In this document: one piece after another, positions 10,840 through 21,289 of the stretch
Layout of the letters: each line of letters starts with the position of its first letter
How positions within the stretch are numbered: the stretch's first letter is position 1
Source of the DNA: Arion vulgaris
Taxonomy: Eukaryota > Mollusca > Gastropoda > Stylommatophora > Arionidae
Direction of reading: 5' to 3'
NCBI GenBank assembly: GCA_020796225.1
Contig: CM036769.1
Location: forward strand, 667,501-731,500
Length of the DNA stretch: 64,000 bases
Program-made: the position numbers and the translations under genes
Notes under the pieces: generated by a model
The model's input: the letters and a program-made list of their open reading frames with translations, nothing else
The model's database searches: none
What the model was told of the DNA's origin: nothing

Positions 10840-12240
10840 TTCTATCTATCTTTCTCTCTTCTACCATTTGTTTCTTTCTTTCTCTCTTCTACCATTTGTT
10901 TCTTTCTCTCTTCTACCATTTGTTTCTTTCTCTCTTCTACCATTTGTTTCTTTCTCTCTTCTACCATTTGTTTCTTTCTTTCTCTATTCTACCATTTGTT
11001 TCTTTCTCTCTTCTACCATTTGTTTCTTTCTTTCTCTCTTCTACCATTTTTTCTTTCTTTCTCTCTTCTACCATTTGTTTCTTTCTCTCTTCTACCATTT
11101 GTTTCTATCTTTCTCTCTTCTACCATTTGTTTCTTTCTTTCTCTCTTCTACCATTTGTTTGTTTCTTTCTTTCTTCTACCATTTGTTTCTTTCTTTCTCT
11201 CTTCTACCATTTGTTTGTTTCTTTCTTTCTTCTACCATTTGTTTCTATCTTTCTTACCATTTGTTTCTTTCGCTCTTCTACCATTTGTTTCTTTCTTTTT
11301 CTCTTCTACCTTTTGTTTCTTTCTTTCTCTCTTCTACCATTTGTTTCTTTCTCTCTTCTACCATTTGTTTCTTTTCTTTTTCTCTTCTACCATTTGTTTC
11401 TTTCTTTCTCTCTTCTACCATTTGTTTCTTTCTCTCTTCTACATTTGTTTCTTTCTTTCTCTCTACTACCATTTGTTTCTTTCTCTCTTCTACCATTTGT
11501 TTCTTTCTTTTTCTCTTCTACCATTTGTTTCTTTCTTTCTCTCTTCTACCATTTGTTTCTTTCTTTCTCTCTTCTACCATTTGTTTCTTTCTTTTTCTCT
11601 TCTACCATTTGTTTCTTTCTCTCTTCTACCATTTGTTTCTTTCTCTCTTCTACCATTTGTTTCTTTCTCTCTTCTACCATTTGTTTCTTTCTTTCTCTAT
11701 TCTACCATTTGTTTCTTTCTCTCTTCTACCATTTGTTTCTATCTCTCTTCTACCATTTGTTTCTTTCTCTCTTCTACCATTTGTTTCTTTCTCTCTTCTA
11801 CCATTTGTTTCTTTCTTTTTCTCTTCTACCATTTGTTTCTTTCTCTCTTCTACCATTTGTTTTTTCTTCTCTCTTCTACCATTTGTTTCTTCTCTCTTCT
11901 ACCATTTGTTTCTTTCTTTCTCTTCTACCATTTGTTTCTTTCTTCTTCTCACCATTTGTTTCTTTCTCTTCTACTTTTTTTTTCTCTCTTCTACCATTTG
12001 TTTCTTTTCTTTCTCTCACCATTTGTTTCTTTCTTCTCTTCTACCATTTGTTTCTTTCTCTCTTCTACCATTTGTTTTTTTCTTCTCATTGTTCTTCTTC
12101 TTCTACCATTTGTTTCTTTTCTTCTCTTCTACCATTTGTTTCTTTTCTCTTCTACCATTTGTTTCTTTCTTTCTCTCTCTACCATTTGTTTCTTCTTCTC
12201 TCTTCTACCATTTGTCTTCTTTTCTTTCTACCATCTTTCT
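10840..12240. repeat. Polypyrimidine minisatellite, 24-28-bp unit, ~50 copies
   Basis: The unit is CTACCATTTGTTTC followed by TTTCTCTCTT of variable length. Pyrimidine runs differ by 4-bp steps. From about 11850 to 12240 the units become irregular with many small indels. Frames of 468-593 residues that cross it are artefacts. Confidence 0.95.
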
Positions 12241-12462
12241 CATCACATTCTATTTCTTTCTTTCTTCTCTATAATTCTAGTCTTCTTGTCATCTCAATTC
12301 TCCATCTCTCATTATCACATCTATCTCTTATCTCTCATTATCACATCATCATCTCTATACTCTTCATTATCACATATATGTCTCTCTCTCATTATCACAT
12401 ATATGTTTATCTCTCATTATCACATATATGTTTATCTCTCATTATCACATATATGTCTATCT
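12241..12462. repeat. Short array, 25-bp unit, ~5-6 copies
   Basis: TCTCATTATCACATATATG-type units with period 25 follow directly on the polypyrimidine array and end at the Lb fragment. Confidence 0.85.
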
Positions 12463-12465
12463 TGT

Positions 12466-12575
12466 TCTGAGCAGAACGTTGCCACCCCAACAGTCCTCTT
12501 CTTGCTTCTATCATCATCAAATAGCTTGTTCTACACAGAATGTTGCCACCCCAACAGTCCTCTTTTTGATTACAT
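12466..12575 (-). mobile_element. Two tandem Lb 3' ends
   Basis: TGAGCAGAACGTTGCCACC with CCCAACAGTCCTC occurs twice about 68 bp apart, with CATCATCAAATAGCTTG between. Both are the extreme 3' end of Lb (compare 4145-4185). Either two insertions or one tandem duplication of a LINE terminus. Confidence 0.7.
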
Positions 12576-12577
12576 GT

Positions 12578-12848
12578 ACAAATGATCTTCTTCCTCTTCG
12601 AACAGACCACAACGACCACATGTTAACCACTCTGTTTGATTTGTATGTGATCTGAGCCTAAGAGAGACTGTACGTTATGCCGTTATGCACCTAAAAGTAG
12701 GCCAGCACATCCGATTTCTGCGAGGCTTGTTATTTACTAGGGTAGCTTCCCTAGGTTCTACGTCAGTTGCCTTTTACGATCTACCTTATAGGTCACAGTG
12801 GTGCTATTCTTTCCTTCCCTTGCGGGCCCGGCACCACACCTGGCTACA
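12578..12848 (-). mobile_element. SB SINE, near full length
   Basis: On the minus strand it runs from the head (GCCGGGCCCGCAAGGGAAG) through GGCATGTCGTAAAAGG-like, CTACTTTTAGGTGCATAA and CTCTTAGGCTCAGATCACA to a purine tail (GAAGAGGAAGAAG). At least seven more copies occur here (30820, 38734, 40125, 43690, 48238, 53972, 62378). I see no convincing tRNA B box in this family. Confidence 0.8.
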
Positions 12849-12870
12849 AATTATGCAACAGTTTATTCTG

Positions 12871-13292
12871 CCCAAACGTGACAAGTCAAACCATCTATAG
12901 TGCGTTTACAAATGTTTGCCCAAACGTGAGAAATGAAACCATCTATAGTACGTTTACAAATGTTTGCCCAAACGTGACAAGTCAAACCATCTATAGTACG
13001 TTTACAAATGTTTGCCTAAACGTAACAAGTGAAACCATCTATAGTACGTTTACGCCGGCGTGCCCAGCGTGTTCGTAGCGCGTTGGACTACGGGTGACTA
13101 GTCCTCTGTAAGTGCGGGTTCAACTCGGCGGACTGGCAGAAAAGCTACAGGTTCCCCAGATTTACGGTGTTCGGGGCACCGAGCCGAATGATTACAATGT
13201 CCATGACACTGAGCCGAAGAGCTTTCAGCTCAAGTGCTTCTGGATCGGAAAAAAAAAAAAAAATAGTACGTTTACAAATGTTTACCCTTGTT
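12871..13292. repeat. 48-bp tandem array split by a SINE
   Basis: Units CCCAAACGTGACAAG, TCAAACCATCTATAG, TACGTTTACAAATGTTTG occur four times (12871-13053). The array resumes with TACGTTTACAAATGTTT at 13264-13285 after the SC SINE. Confidence 0.9.
13054..13262 (+). mobile_element. SC SINE with poly-A tail, inserted into a minisatellite
   Basis: The head GTTCGTAGCGCGTTGGAC (A-box-like) and GCGGGTTCAACTC (B-box-like) suggest a tRNA origin. The body includes AGCCGAAGAGCTTTCAGC and GTGCTTCTGGATCG, and it ends in 14-15 A. It is bounded by ATAGTACGTTTAC at 13041-13053 and 13263-13275, a 13-bp target duplication. A second copy lies at 43034-43236 on the minus strand. Confidence 0.85.
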
Positions 13293-13392
13293 TCAAGATC
13301 TATAACTCTGCTGCAACTCTGAATATTGAAGAAATGATTATTTGCATTGAATTCAATCTAGAACAGTATCAATCTACTAGACTCGTCCACAG

Positions 13393-13805
13393 TCAACTCT
13401 AAATAACTAGGCCTGACAACTGACAAGGAAACTCCTGACCTAAATTCAGTGGGGAGGGGGCTGGAATCTATAGATGTTTGATAGAACATTGCAAGCTTTT
13501 TTGTAATTTTACTCAATTCTGTGAGTCTATTGTTATTTATTGGTTAAAAATATTCATAATACTGATATTCCTCATTGCTAAAATTAACTTGTTGCATAAT
13601 ATTGATATTCCTCATTGCTAAAATTAACTTGTTGCATAATATAAATTTGATTTAGCATTTTGTGTTGATTTTAAAATGAATTCGTCTATATACAACAATA
13701 CTGGAATGCGAGGTCACGTGACTGGTTGTGGTCTGATTTCCTATAATATTGACCTAAATCCGCAGGCTCATAAGTTTATAGTTGGCTCTGATTCGTCTTG
13801 CATCG
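13393..13805. mobile_element. Dispersed repeat K, copy 1
   Basis: Matches 58396-58780 in the same orientation: CTAGGCCTGACAACTGAC, TGTTTGATAGAACA, TTACTCAATTCTGTGAG, CTGGAATGCGAGGTCACG, TAAGTTTATAGTTGGCTCTG. A 40-bp segment (near 13555-13634) is duplicated here but single in the other copy. No coding capacity and no recognised ends. Confidence 0.75.
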
Positions 13806-14190
13806 AATAAGGTTAGAAATATATTCTCATACTCCAGCCCCTTATAATTAAAAAAAATGTCCACATGTCTATGCTAATTATAAGTCTATGTTAATTATAT
13901 ACATGGCACCCATCGCTACACGAATATGGATCCACCTGTGATGATAATCGTCAACCTAACATGAAATGTATTACTGTAAAATTAGTTCTTTATCACAGCA
14001 TTGCTACAGTTTTCGAAAAACATCAAAGAAATTCGCCGACATGTTAAATTTAAGTAACATTTCGACCTGCCAATGACATATTCCTTTGATTAACGTAAAA
14101 ATAAAACTATATGCAACATTTCATGTCAATACAATAGTTACTTGTGGTGAAAATTCAACTTGAATGTTGGCAAATATTTGGTAACTGGAC
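13806..14190. other. Unassigned AT-rich DNA
   Basis: No credible reading frame, repeat or RNA gene is visible. TAATTATA-like stretches recur near 13850-13900. Confidence 0.6.
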
Positions 14191-14191
14191 T

Positions 14192-14415
14192 ATGGATTAT
14201 TCTTGAGCAGATAACTCAATAACTTTTTGAGCAGATAACTCATTGCTTCTTGAGCAGATAACTCATTGCTTCTTGAGCAGATAACTCATTGCTTCTTGAG
14301 CAGATAACTCATTGCTTTTTTAGCAGATAACTCATTGTTTCTTGAGTAGATAACTCATTGCTTTTTGAGCAGATAACTCATTGCCTCTTGAGCAGATAAC
14401 TCATTGCTTCTTGAG
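14192..14415. repeat. Minisatellite, 23-bp unit, ~9 copies
   Basis: Unit TGAGCAGATAACTCATTGCT plus three bases. Single-base variants (TTTTTAGC, GAGTAG). It is followed by unassigned AT-rich sequence up to the SE SINE. Confidence 0.93.
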
Positions 14416-14611
14416 AAGGTGCCAATTGGCGCACATTTTATTTTATTTTTAAATATGATTGTACAAGAAGCAGGAAAAAAAACATTCCATTAAAAATGAA
14501 CATATACTGCAGCTATTTTCAGTTTTTTTTAATGGGTTAACCTTCTGTCAAAATTTAGCAGAAGAGAAATTAAATTTGAACAAATAAATAGCTAAAGGCT
14601 ATACTATAGTG

Positions 14612-14733
14612 TGGGCGTCTGTAGCTTAGAGGTAGTGAGCTCGATCATAATCCAATCGTTCCTGGTTTAAACTTGGTGGCAGGAAGTTTCGATGTGAAAG
14701 CATATTTATTCTCGTGGATTTTTACGAACGGGT
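14612..14733 (+). mobile_element. SE SINE (tRNA-like head)
   Basis: GGGCGTCTGTAGCTTAGAGG gives a good A-box match (TAGCTTAGAGG), and GGTTTAAAC is a B-box-like match. The body GATTTTTACGAACGGGTAAAA matches the minus-strand copy at 44745-44882. Confidence 0.7.
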
Positions 14734-14835
14734 AAAATCAGATGTGTTGGCCTACTTGTAAGGTAGATCATAACTGGTACAACGTATAATCGCTCTTAGG
14801 CTCGAGTCATATACAAATCACGAAGAGGGTGACCC
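14734..14835 (+). mobile_element. SB SINE 3' fragment
   Basis: GATGTGTTGGCCTACTTGTA, CGCTCTTAGGCTCGAG and CATATACAAATCAC match the 3' half of SB. It is fused directly to the SE element without a visible boundary repeat. Confidence 0.7.
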
Positions 14836-14865
14836 TTATACGCAACAGAGACCCCTTAAGAAAGT

Positions 14866-14997
14866 CATGAATACCTAAAGAAAGATGTGAATACCTAAAG
14901 AAAGATGTGAATACCTAAATAAAGATGTGAATACCTAAAGAAAGATGTGAATACCTAAATAAAGATATGAATACCTAAATAAAGACTAGATAAGAAA
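14866..14997. repeat. Array at SA 3' end, 20-bp unit, ~6-7 copies
   Basis: Unit GATGTGAATACCTAAAGAAA. Lies next to the 3' terminus of the minus-strand SA SINE that ends at 15011. Confidence 0.92.
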
Positions 14998-15010
14998 GAC
15001 GTCACGGCAA

Positions 15011-15230
15011 AGTATTGACCTCATTGCATCAGGTTTCCCCATATGGCTCTATCCCTGTCGACAGAAATGACTCGCAACCTGCCGAGAGTGTTGTACAAAG
15101 CACAAACTCTGTAACTTCAGCAGGAATTCTCATGAAAAGATTAAACATGTGACTCAATCCGGATTCGAACCAACACTGTTGAAAACGACAGACAAACATC
15201 TTAACCACTACGCCGTTGGGGACCCTCACT
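15011..15230 (-). mobile_element. SA SINE, full length
   Basis: On the minus strand: A-box region ACGGCGTAGTGGTTAAG, B-box GGTTCGAATCC, then CAGAGTTTGTGCTTTGTAC, ACTCTCGGCAGG and the 3' end CCATATGGGGAAACC / TGATGCAATGAGGTCAA. The head is clearly tRNA-related and would carry an internal RNA polymerase III promoter. Its 3' end faces the 20-bp array. Confidence 0.85.
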
Positions 15231-15367
15231 CTACAACTACTACAAGTCATCACGTGTTATTATTTACATTTTTTTTTTAAACCAGTCAAAAGTTGATGAC
15301 CAACAAATGAAAACGGACAAATACAACAATTTGTTTACAATATTATGGGAACATTAAAAGATCTAGT

Positions 15368-15655
15368 AACAACTTGTTATAAGAAAGAGAAGATGGAGAT
15401 ATGTTGGACACACCTTGAGAAGAAATGATCAACGAATATCAAAGCTGGCATTGAAGTGGAATACAAAGTGTTCAAGAAAGAGAGGATGACCTAAGGAGAA
15501 CCTGAAACAAACTTTGCTGAGAGAGGCAAGAAATATCGATCTCAGTTCCATGGAGATTGAGCGAGTTGCTCAGGATAGACCGATATGGAGAAATTACTTG
15601 CAGGCCCTATGTAACTTATAACGGTACGGGAGGAATTATTATTATTATTAAACAA
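15368..15655 (+). pseudogene. La LINE 3' end
   Basis: Begins at TAACAACTTGTTATAAG and carries codons for RKRRWRYVGHTLRRND, a KRG-type segment, then AAATATCGATCTCAGTTCC and the family end with (ATT)n. It is uninterrupted at the site where the 1-4032 copy holds the 2.8 kb insertion. Confidence 0.8.
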
Positions 15656-15659
15656 AAAC

Positions 15660-15868
15660 TCATCATCATCAAGGTGCGTATCTTTTATAGGACGCTGCTC
15701 TCTTTGCAGGGCATCTGAAACTCACTCTGTCTCTAGCTAGTTCACCCACTTCGTCGATGACCATATTCATGGTTTCTTTAATATCTTGTAGCCATCTTCT
15801 TCTTGGTCTGCCTCGGCGTCCTGGAACCCTGCCGTCTAATATTGTTCTCTCCAGGTCATCGTGACGCT
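15660..15868 (-). pseudogene. RTE-like LINE C-terminal fragment (Lb-related)
   Basis: The minus strand reads KRHDDLERTILDGRVPGRRG, RPRRRWLQDIKETMN and FRCPAKR-like residues, then CATCATCATC at the 3' end. It is the same protein region as Lb but clearly diverged from the other copies, so possibly a sister family. Confidence 0.7.
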
Positions 15869-15994
15869 TGAAAAATAAAAACTAATGAAGCAAAATACAA
15901 ATCAATATTTTCGCTTATTTGAACTGCTTTCAGAACTTCAAGATTTCCAATTAGAGATATGATGTCGTTACAAAGATTAGATATCAGTGATACA

Positions 15995-16108
15995 CGATTC
16001 CACAAATATAAGATTGCACAAATATAAGATTGCACAAATATAAGATTGCACAAATATAAGATTGCACAAATATAAGATTGCACAAATATAAGATTGCACA
16101 AATATAAT
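15995..16108. repeat. Array, 16-bp unit, ~7 copies
   Basis: Unit CACAAATATAAGATTG, almost perfect. Flanks are unassigned AT-rich DNA. Confidence 0.93.
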
Positions 16109-16375
16109 ATACATCCAAATAGATGAATATTCTCAAGAAACATCAGCTAGGAAGAAAAGTTTCACAAATTGGTAATATGATCTCGTTATTAATCAAATAT
16201 GCTCGTGTGATGTCGGTGCATGCAAGGGGAGATACAAAGCATGTCGTTAGAGGTGATTATGGTAGGATTTGACGTGGGGCTGGCAATGTTTCAATACTAT
16301 AAACAACATAAAATGAGAAATAATTTTAGAAAAAATGATTGAAAACATTTTATATTTAAATGTAATACAATCATC

Positions 16376-17457
16376 TGAAGGAGGTACATACAAAGACCAT
16401 ATAACATAGACACAGAAGGAGGTACATACAAAGACCATATAACATAGACATAGAAGGAGGTACATACAAAGACCATATAACATAGACATAGAAGGAGGTA
16501 CATACAAAGACCATATAACATAGACATAGAAGGAGGTACATACAAAGACCATATAACATAGACATAGAAGGAGGTACATACAAAGACCATATAACATAGA
16601 CACAGAAGGAGGTACATACAAAGACCATATAACATAGACATAGAAGGAGGTACATACAAAGACCATATAACATAGACATAGAAGGAGGTACATACAAAGA
16701 CCATATAACATAGACATAGAAGGAGGTACATACAAAGACCATATAACATAGACACAGAAGGAGGTACATACAAAGACCATATAACATAGACATAGAAGGA
16801 AGTACATACAAAGACCATATAACATAGACATGGAAGGAGGTACATACAAAGACCATATAACATAGACACAGAAGGAGGAACAAACAAAGACCATATAACA
16901 TAGACACAGAAGGAGGAACAAACAAAGACCATATAACATAGACATAGAAGGAGGAACAAACAAAGAACATATAACATAGACATAGAAGGAGGAACAAACA
17001 AAGACCATATAACATAGACATAGAAGGAGGAACAAACAAAGACCATATAACATAGACACAGAAGGAGGAACAAACAAAGACCATATAACATAGACATAGA
17101 AGGAGGTACAAACAAAGACCATATAACATAGACATAGAAGGAGGTACAAACAAAGACCATATAACATTGACACAGAAGGAGGTACATACAAAGACCATAT
17201 AACATAGACACAGAAGGAGGAACAAACAAAGACCATATAACATAGACATAGAAGGAGGAACAAACAAAGACCATATAACATAGACACAGAAGGAGGAACA
17301 AACAAAGACCATATAACATTGACACAGAAGGAGGAACAAACAAAGACCATATAACATAGACACAGAAGGAGGAACAAACAAAGACCATATAACATAGACA
17401 CAGAAGGAGGAACAAACAAAGACCATATAACATAGACATAGAAGGAGGTACAAATAG
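16376..17457. repeat. Minisatellite, 38-bp unit, ~28 copies, joined to Ld
   Basis: Unit GAAGGAGGTACATACAAAG then ACCATATAACATAGACATA. Variants GTACATAC, GTACAAAC and GAACAAAC are blocked along the array. The last unit runs straight into Ld codons (GAAGGAGGTACAAATAGAG encodes EGGTNR), so the GGAGGTAC part is LINE-derived. Minus-strand frames of 360-415 residues are artefacts. Confidence 0.95.
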
Positions 17458-18030
17458 AGATGTCAAGATAAGAATGCAAAAAGCAAGGGGAAACTTTATT
17501 GCATTGAGTAAGATATGGAAGTCAAAGGAGATCAAAACAAACACGAAGCTGAGAATCTTTCCATCAAATGTGAAGTCAGTGCTGTTCTATGGCTCAGAAA
17601 CATGGAAGACAACAAAGGAAACCATAAGAAAACTGCAGACCTTCGTAAATGGATGTTTACGTAGAATAGAGCGACTGAGATGGTATGATAAGATTAAGAA
17701 CGAGGAACTCAGAGAAAGAACTAAACAGATACCAGTGGAGAAAGGCTCAGGAAGAGACGCTAGCGATGGATAGGACATACAATGAGAAGACCGACCGGAA
17801 GCATTGCAAGACAGGCACTGTTTTGGAACCCGCAAGGAAAGAGGAGTAGGGGAAGGCCCAGACACACCTGGAGAAGAGAGCTGGAGGCTGATATTAAAAG
17901 GATAGGTAAAATATGGAAAGAATTTTAAGGAATAACAAGAGAGAGGAAGAACTGGAAGAAGTTTGTTGAAGACTCCTGTGCTCCGTTGGGAGTTGAAAGG
18001 GGAAGTAGAAGAATACAATCATAGTAAGAA
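17457..18030 (+). pseudogene. Ld LINE C-terminal region
   Basis: Codes for DVKIRMQKARGNF, SKIWKSKEIKTNTKLRIF, VLFYGSETWKTTKETI, CLRRIERLRWYDKI, then, after a frameshift near 17760, GHTMRRPTGSIARQALFWNP, RSRGRPRHTWRRELEAD and a terminal VERGSRR. This is the region after the reverse transcriptase in RTE-like LINEs. Two frames and a stop show it is inactive. The 5' side is replaced by the 38-bp array. Confidence 0.8.
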
Positions 18031-18057
18031 AATATTATTTATAAAGAAAAGGATAGA

Positions 18058-18089
<32 letters not shown>

Positions 18090-18415
18090 TGTTGATTGCT
18101 ACATAAATCATATTCTGCCATATGGAGACGAGATATTGACAATCAATTAGAAAAAGAAAGTAGATTAAAAGGGAGATTACTAGAACGTGATGTTACGGAA
18201 GACTGTAAAGACACTGCCTGTACTAGGAAGTACTGAAACGTGACTATGGTGACAGATTTCATAGCAGATTGTGTTGGAAGAGTGAGAGAAGAAAATATAT
18301 GGACAACACAAACTAATAGACAGATCGAAGAGTACATGATGTTAAGAAAGAAAGCGTTTAACAGAGTTGGAATGAGCAGACATGTGCTCATACATCATAA
18401 ATATCATCTTAATTA
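18031..18415. other. Unassigned DNA with a (GA)n run
   Basis: A GAGA microsatellite lies at about 18057-18090. The rest has no feature I recognise. Confidence 0.6.
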
Positions 18416-18845
18416 ATGTTAATAATAATAATAATAATAATTCCTCTCTTATCGTTATACATTACATAGGGCCTGCAAGTAATTTATCCATTCCGCTCTA
18501 ACCTGGGCAACTCACTCAATCTCTTCTATGAAACTGAGACTGATATTTCTTGCCTCTCTCATCAAAGTTCGTTTCAGGGTCTCCTTAGGTCGTCCTCTCT
18601 TGCTTGAACCTTTGCATCCCACTTCAATGTCTTGCTTTGATATTCGTTGATCATTTCTCCTCAAGGTGTGTCCAACATATCTCCATCTTCTCTTTTTATA
18701 ACAGTTGTTACTAGTGGTTGACCAGACGTGTCTCTGATTTCATCACTTCTCCTGAATTCGTCCAATTTCATATTCATTATTTTTCGCAGACATCTATTTT
18801 CAAATTGCTTTCTATATCTTTATTCATTATCCAATCAATGTTACT
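18416..18845 (-). pseudogene. La LINE 3' end
   Basis: Starts with (AAT)n, the reverse of the La (ATT)n tail, then CATAGGGCCTGCAAGTAAT, CGTCCTCTCTTGCTTGAACC, CATATCTCCATCTTCTC and CGCAGACATCTATTTTCAAA. It is co-linear with the first La copy and truncated near 18845. Confidence 0.8.
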
Positions 18846-19202
18846 ACATCACAAATATCTTCTGATTTAGTAGAAAAACGGCAGAACAACAACAACGAAA
18901 ATCTCTTGTAGAAGCAGTATGTGTCAGCCAGGACACCAAGAAGATGTCAATGAATCATCTACATAATATCCTTAGCTACGATTTCAAATTATCATTTAGC
19001 AAACAAAGATTGCTAACATATATCTTTAATTAGCAAAACACAAGTCTTATACAATATGATCTTGACATCAACTCTGTGCTACCAGTGTCAACATTGTACA
19101 CTTGAAGCATACCAAATAAGCAGTTTTTATAGAGATGATATGCTAGAGATAAATAGTGGAAGTAACACGGAAAGATAATGTGAATATGGAGACTGTTATA
19201 GA

Positions 19203-19615
19203 TTTGGTAGGAACAACATCAGTACTAGAACATATTAAGAAACAACACCAGTACTAGAACATATTAAGAAACAACATCAGTACTAGAACATATTAAGAAA
19301 CAACATCAGTACTAGAACATATTAAGAAACAACATCAGTACTAGAACATACACCATCAGTACTAGAGAATATTAAGAAACAACATCAGTACTAGAACATA
19401 TTAAGTAACAACATCAGTACTAGAGTATATTAAGAAACAACATCAGTACTAGAACATATTAAGAAACAACATCAGTACTAGAACATATTAAGAAACAACA
19501 CCAGTACTAGAACATATTAAGAAACAACATCAGTACTAGAACATATTAAGAAACAACATCAGTACTAGAACATATTAAGAAACAACATCAGTACTAGAAC
19601 ATATTAAGAAACAAG
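19203..19615. repeat. Minisatellite grown from Lg codons, 29-bp unit, ~14 copies
   Basis: Unit AACATCAGTACTAGAACA then TATTAAGAAAC. Lg at 63610-63650 has the same stretch once (ACAACATCAGTACTGAAC then TTCATTAAAAAAC). Flanks are Lg on both sides. Confidence 0.93.
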
Positions 19616-19646
19616 AAACCAAATGGTTTGGCCATGTAACATGATT

Positions 19647-19732
19647 ACCGTCCAACAGTACACCACAACTAGCACTACCGTCCAACAGTACACCACAACT
19701 AGCACTACTGTCCAACAGTACACCACATAGAT
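19647..19732. repeat. 30-bp tandem inside Lg, 3 copies
   Basis: ACCGTCCAACAGTACACC then ACAACTAGCACT, in phase with the Lg frame (ten codons: LPSNSTPQLA). This corresponds to the same protein region as the 28-bp array of 4868-6659. Confidence 0.88.
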
Positions 19733-19737
19733 TGGAT

Positions 19738-20232
19738 TGAGAGATAGAGGCTAGAGTGCAAAAAGCAAATGCTGTAACCTACCAGCTAGCCCCATTGTTA
19801 AGGCACCCAAACAAATATTTCACAGGCAGCTAAGCAACAGATGATCAACAGCATTTTTATACCTACTTTGTGTTACCAGAGTCAAACATGGACATTGAGC
19901 AAAGCGCAGTCACAAAAATAACTACATGTGAAATGCGTTGCCTGCGAAAAGTTACCAACAACACAAGAAAAGAAAGAATCACTAACATCAGCATAAGAAA
20001 GAAAGTTGACACAAAACCGTGCTTGAATTACATAGATAAACAAAGAATGAAGTGGTTTGGCCACTTAATAAGAATGCATCCAAACTCCACAGTATACAGA
20101 GTCTTCTACAACAGAACATCGGCAAAGAAGGCAAGAGGAAGACCACGAAAAGATGGTTAGATGGCGTAGCAGAATCCTGTGAAAGAGCAAAGATAACAAT
20201 CACACAAGCCACCAGAACAGCGCAAGACAAAA
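19738..20232 (+). pseudogene. Lg LINE C-terminal region, second copy
   Basis: Codes for RVQKANAVTYQLAPLLRHPN, TLCYQSQTWTLSKAQSQK-like residues with a frameshift, ITTCEMRCLRKVTNNTRKER, DKQRMKWFGHLIRMHPNS, KARGRPRK and AESCERAKITITQATRTAQD. It matches the 40448-41326 frame throughout. The C-terminus runs directly into a 32-bp array. Confidence 0.85.
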
Positions 20233-20455
20233 CAGAAAACCACGACACTGGGCAACAACCCGGTAACAGTGTGACGACACTAGGCAACAACCCGGTAACA
20301 GTGTGACGACACTGGGCAACAACCCGGTAGCAGTGTGACGACACTGGGCAACAACCCGTTAACAGTGTGACGACACTAGGCAACAACTCGGTAACAGTGT
20401 GACAACACTGGGCAACAACCCGGTAACAGTGTGACGACACTGGGCAACAACCCAC
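20232..20455. repeat. Array at Lg C-terminus, 32-bp unit, ~7 copies
   Basis: Unit CACTGGGCAACAACCC then GGTAACAGTGTGACGA. It starts right after the Lg TRTAQDKTEN codons and ends at another Lg fragment. Confidence 0.92.
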
Positions 20456-20612
20456 ACCACAGCAAGCACTACTATTCAGATACAACGGTTACAGTGCCAA
20501 AGGTCGCCCACGCAGGCGATGTACCTATGAAATAATTGAGGTGGTAGAAAACATCATATACGAGGGGCATTTGAGGGGGCACACTGGAACTCGTTGCATA
20601 CCATGAACGCTG
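20455..20612 (+). pseudogene. Lg LINE C-terminal fragment
   Basis: Reads TPQQALLFRYNGYSAKGRPR and RRCTYEIIEVVENIIYEGHL, the last part of the Lg protein as seen near 63690-63800. The 61-bp array begins at its 3' side. Confidence 0.65.
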
Positions 20613-21220
20613 GACGGCACAAGATTAATAGACAATCTATAGATAGATACAAAGTTGGCTTCATAATACTCTGAAAGGCACAAGATTAATAGACAATCGA
20701 TAGATAGACACAAAGCTGACTTTATAATACTCTGAAAGGCACAAGATTAATAGACAATCGATAGATAGACACAAAGTTAGCTTTATAATACTCTGAAAGG
20801 CACAAGATTAATATACAATCGATAGATAGATACAAAGTTGACTTTATAATACTCTGAAAGGCACAAGATTAATATACAATCTATAGATAGACACAAAGCT
20901 GACTTTATAATACTCTGAAAGGCACAAGATTAATAGACAATCTATAGATAGACACAAAGTTGGCTTTATAATACTCTGAAAGGCACAAGATTAATAGACA
21001 ATCTATAGATAGATACAAAGTTAGCTTTATAATACTCTGAAAGGCACAAGATTAATATACAATCGATAGATAGACACAAAGTTGACTTTATAATACTCTG
21101 AAAGGCACAAGATTAATATACAATCGATAGATAGATACAAAGTTGGCTTTATAATACTCTGAAAGGCACAAGATTAATATACAATCTATAGATAGATACA
21201 AAGCTGACTTTATAATATGT
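20612..21220. repeat. Minisatellite, 61-bp unit, ~10 copies
   Basis: Unit GGCACAAGATTAATAGACAA, TCTATAGATAGATACAAAG, TTGGCTTTATAATACTCTGAAA. Variants at ATAGAC/ATATAC, CGATAG/CTATAG and AGTTGG/AGCTGA are mixed along the array. Confidence 0.93.
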
Positions 21221-21289
21221 TGTTGTAGCATAATCCCTAATTCATAATGATGTTGAATCTAGTCAATATTTTATCCTGAAACATTCCCA

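Larger units (their letters stand above)
19058..19735 (+). pseudogene. Lg LINE C-terminal region carrying two internal arrays
   Basis: Reads STLCYQCQ (near 19070), VTRKDNVNMETVIDLVGTTS (near 19160-19215), then a 29-bp array built from VGTTSVLEHIKKQ codons, then QETKWFGHVT (near 19612-19640), then a 30-bp array from LPSNSTPQLA codons. The order is that of the intact Lg frame at 40448-41326. Disrupted by stops and by the arrays. Confidence 0.78.

Noticed and set aside
9729..12585. Long plus-strand frames (347, 468, 524 and 593 residues) rich in Ser, Leu and Phe
   Set aside because: They lie in CT-rich arrays with no stop codons in any phase; three overlapping frames are open at once and no domain is visible.
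16247..17544. Minus-strand frames of 360-415 residues resembling membrane proteins
   Set aside because: All three minus frames translate the same 38-bp unit, whose length is not a multiple of three. The apparent hydrophobic repeats are an artefact.
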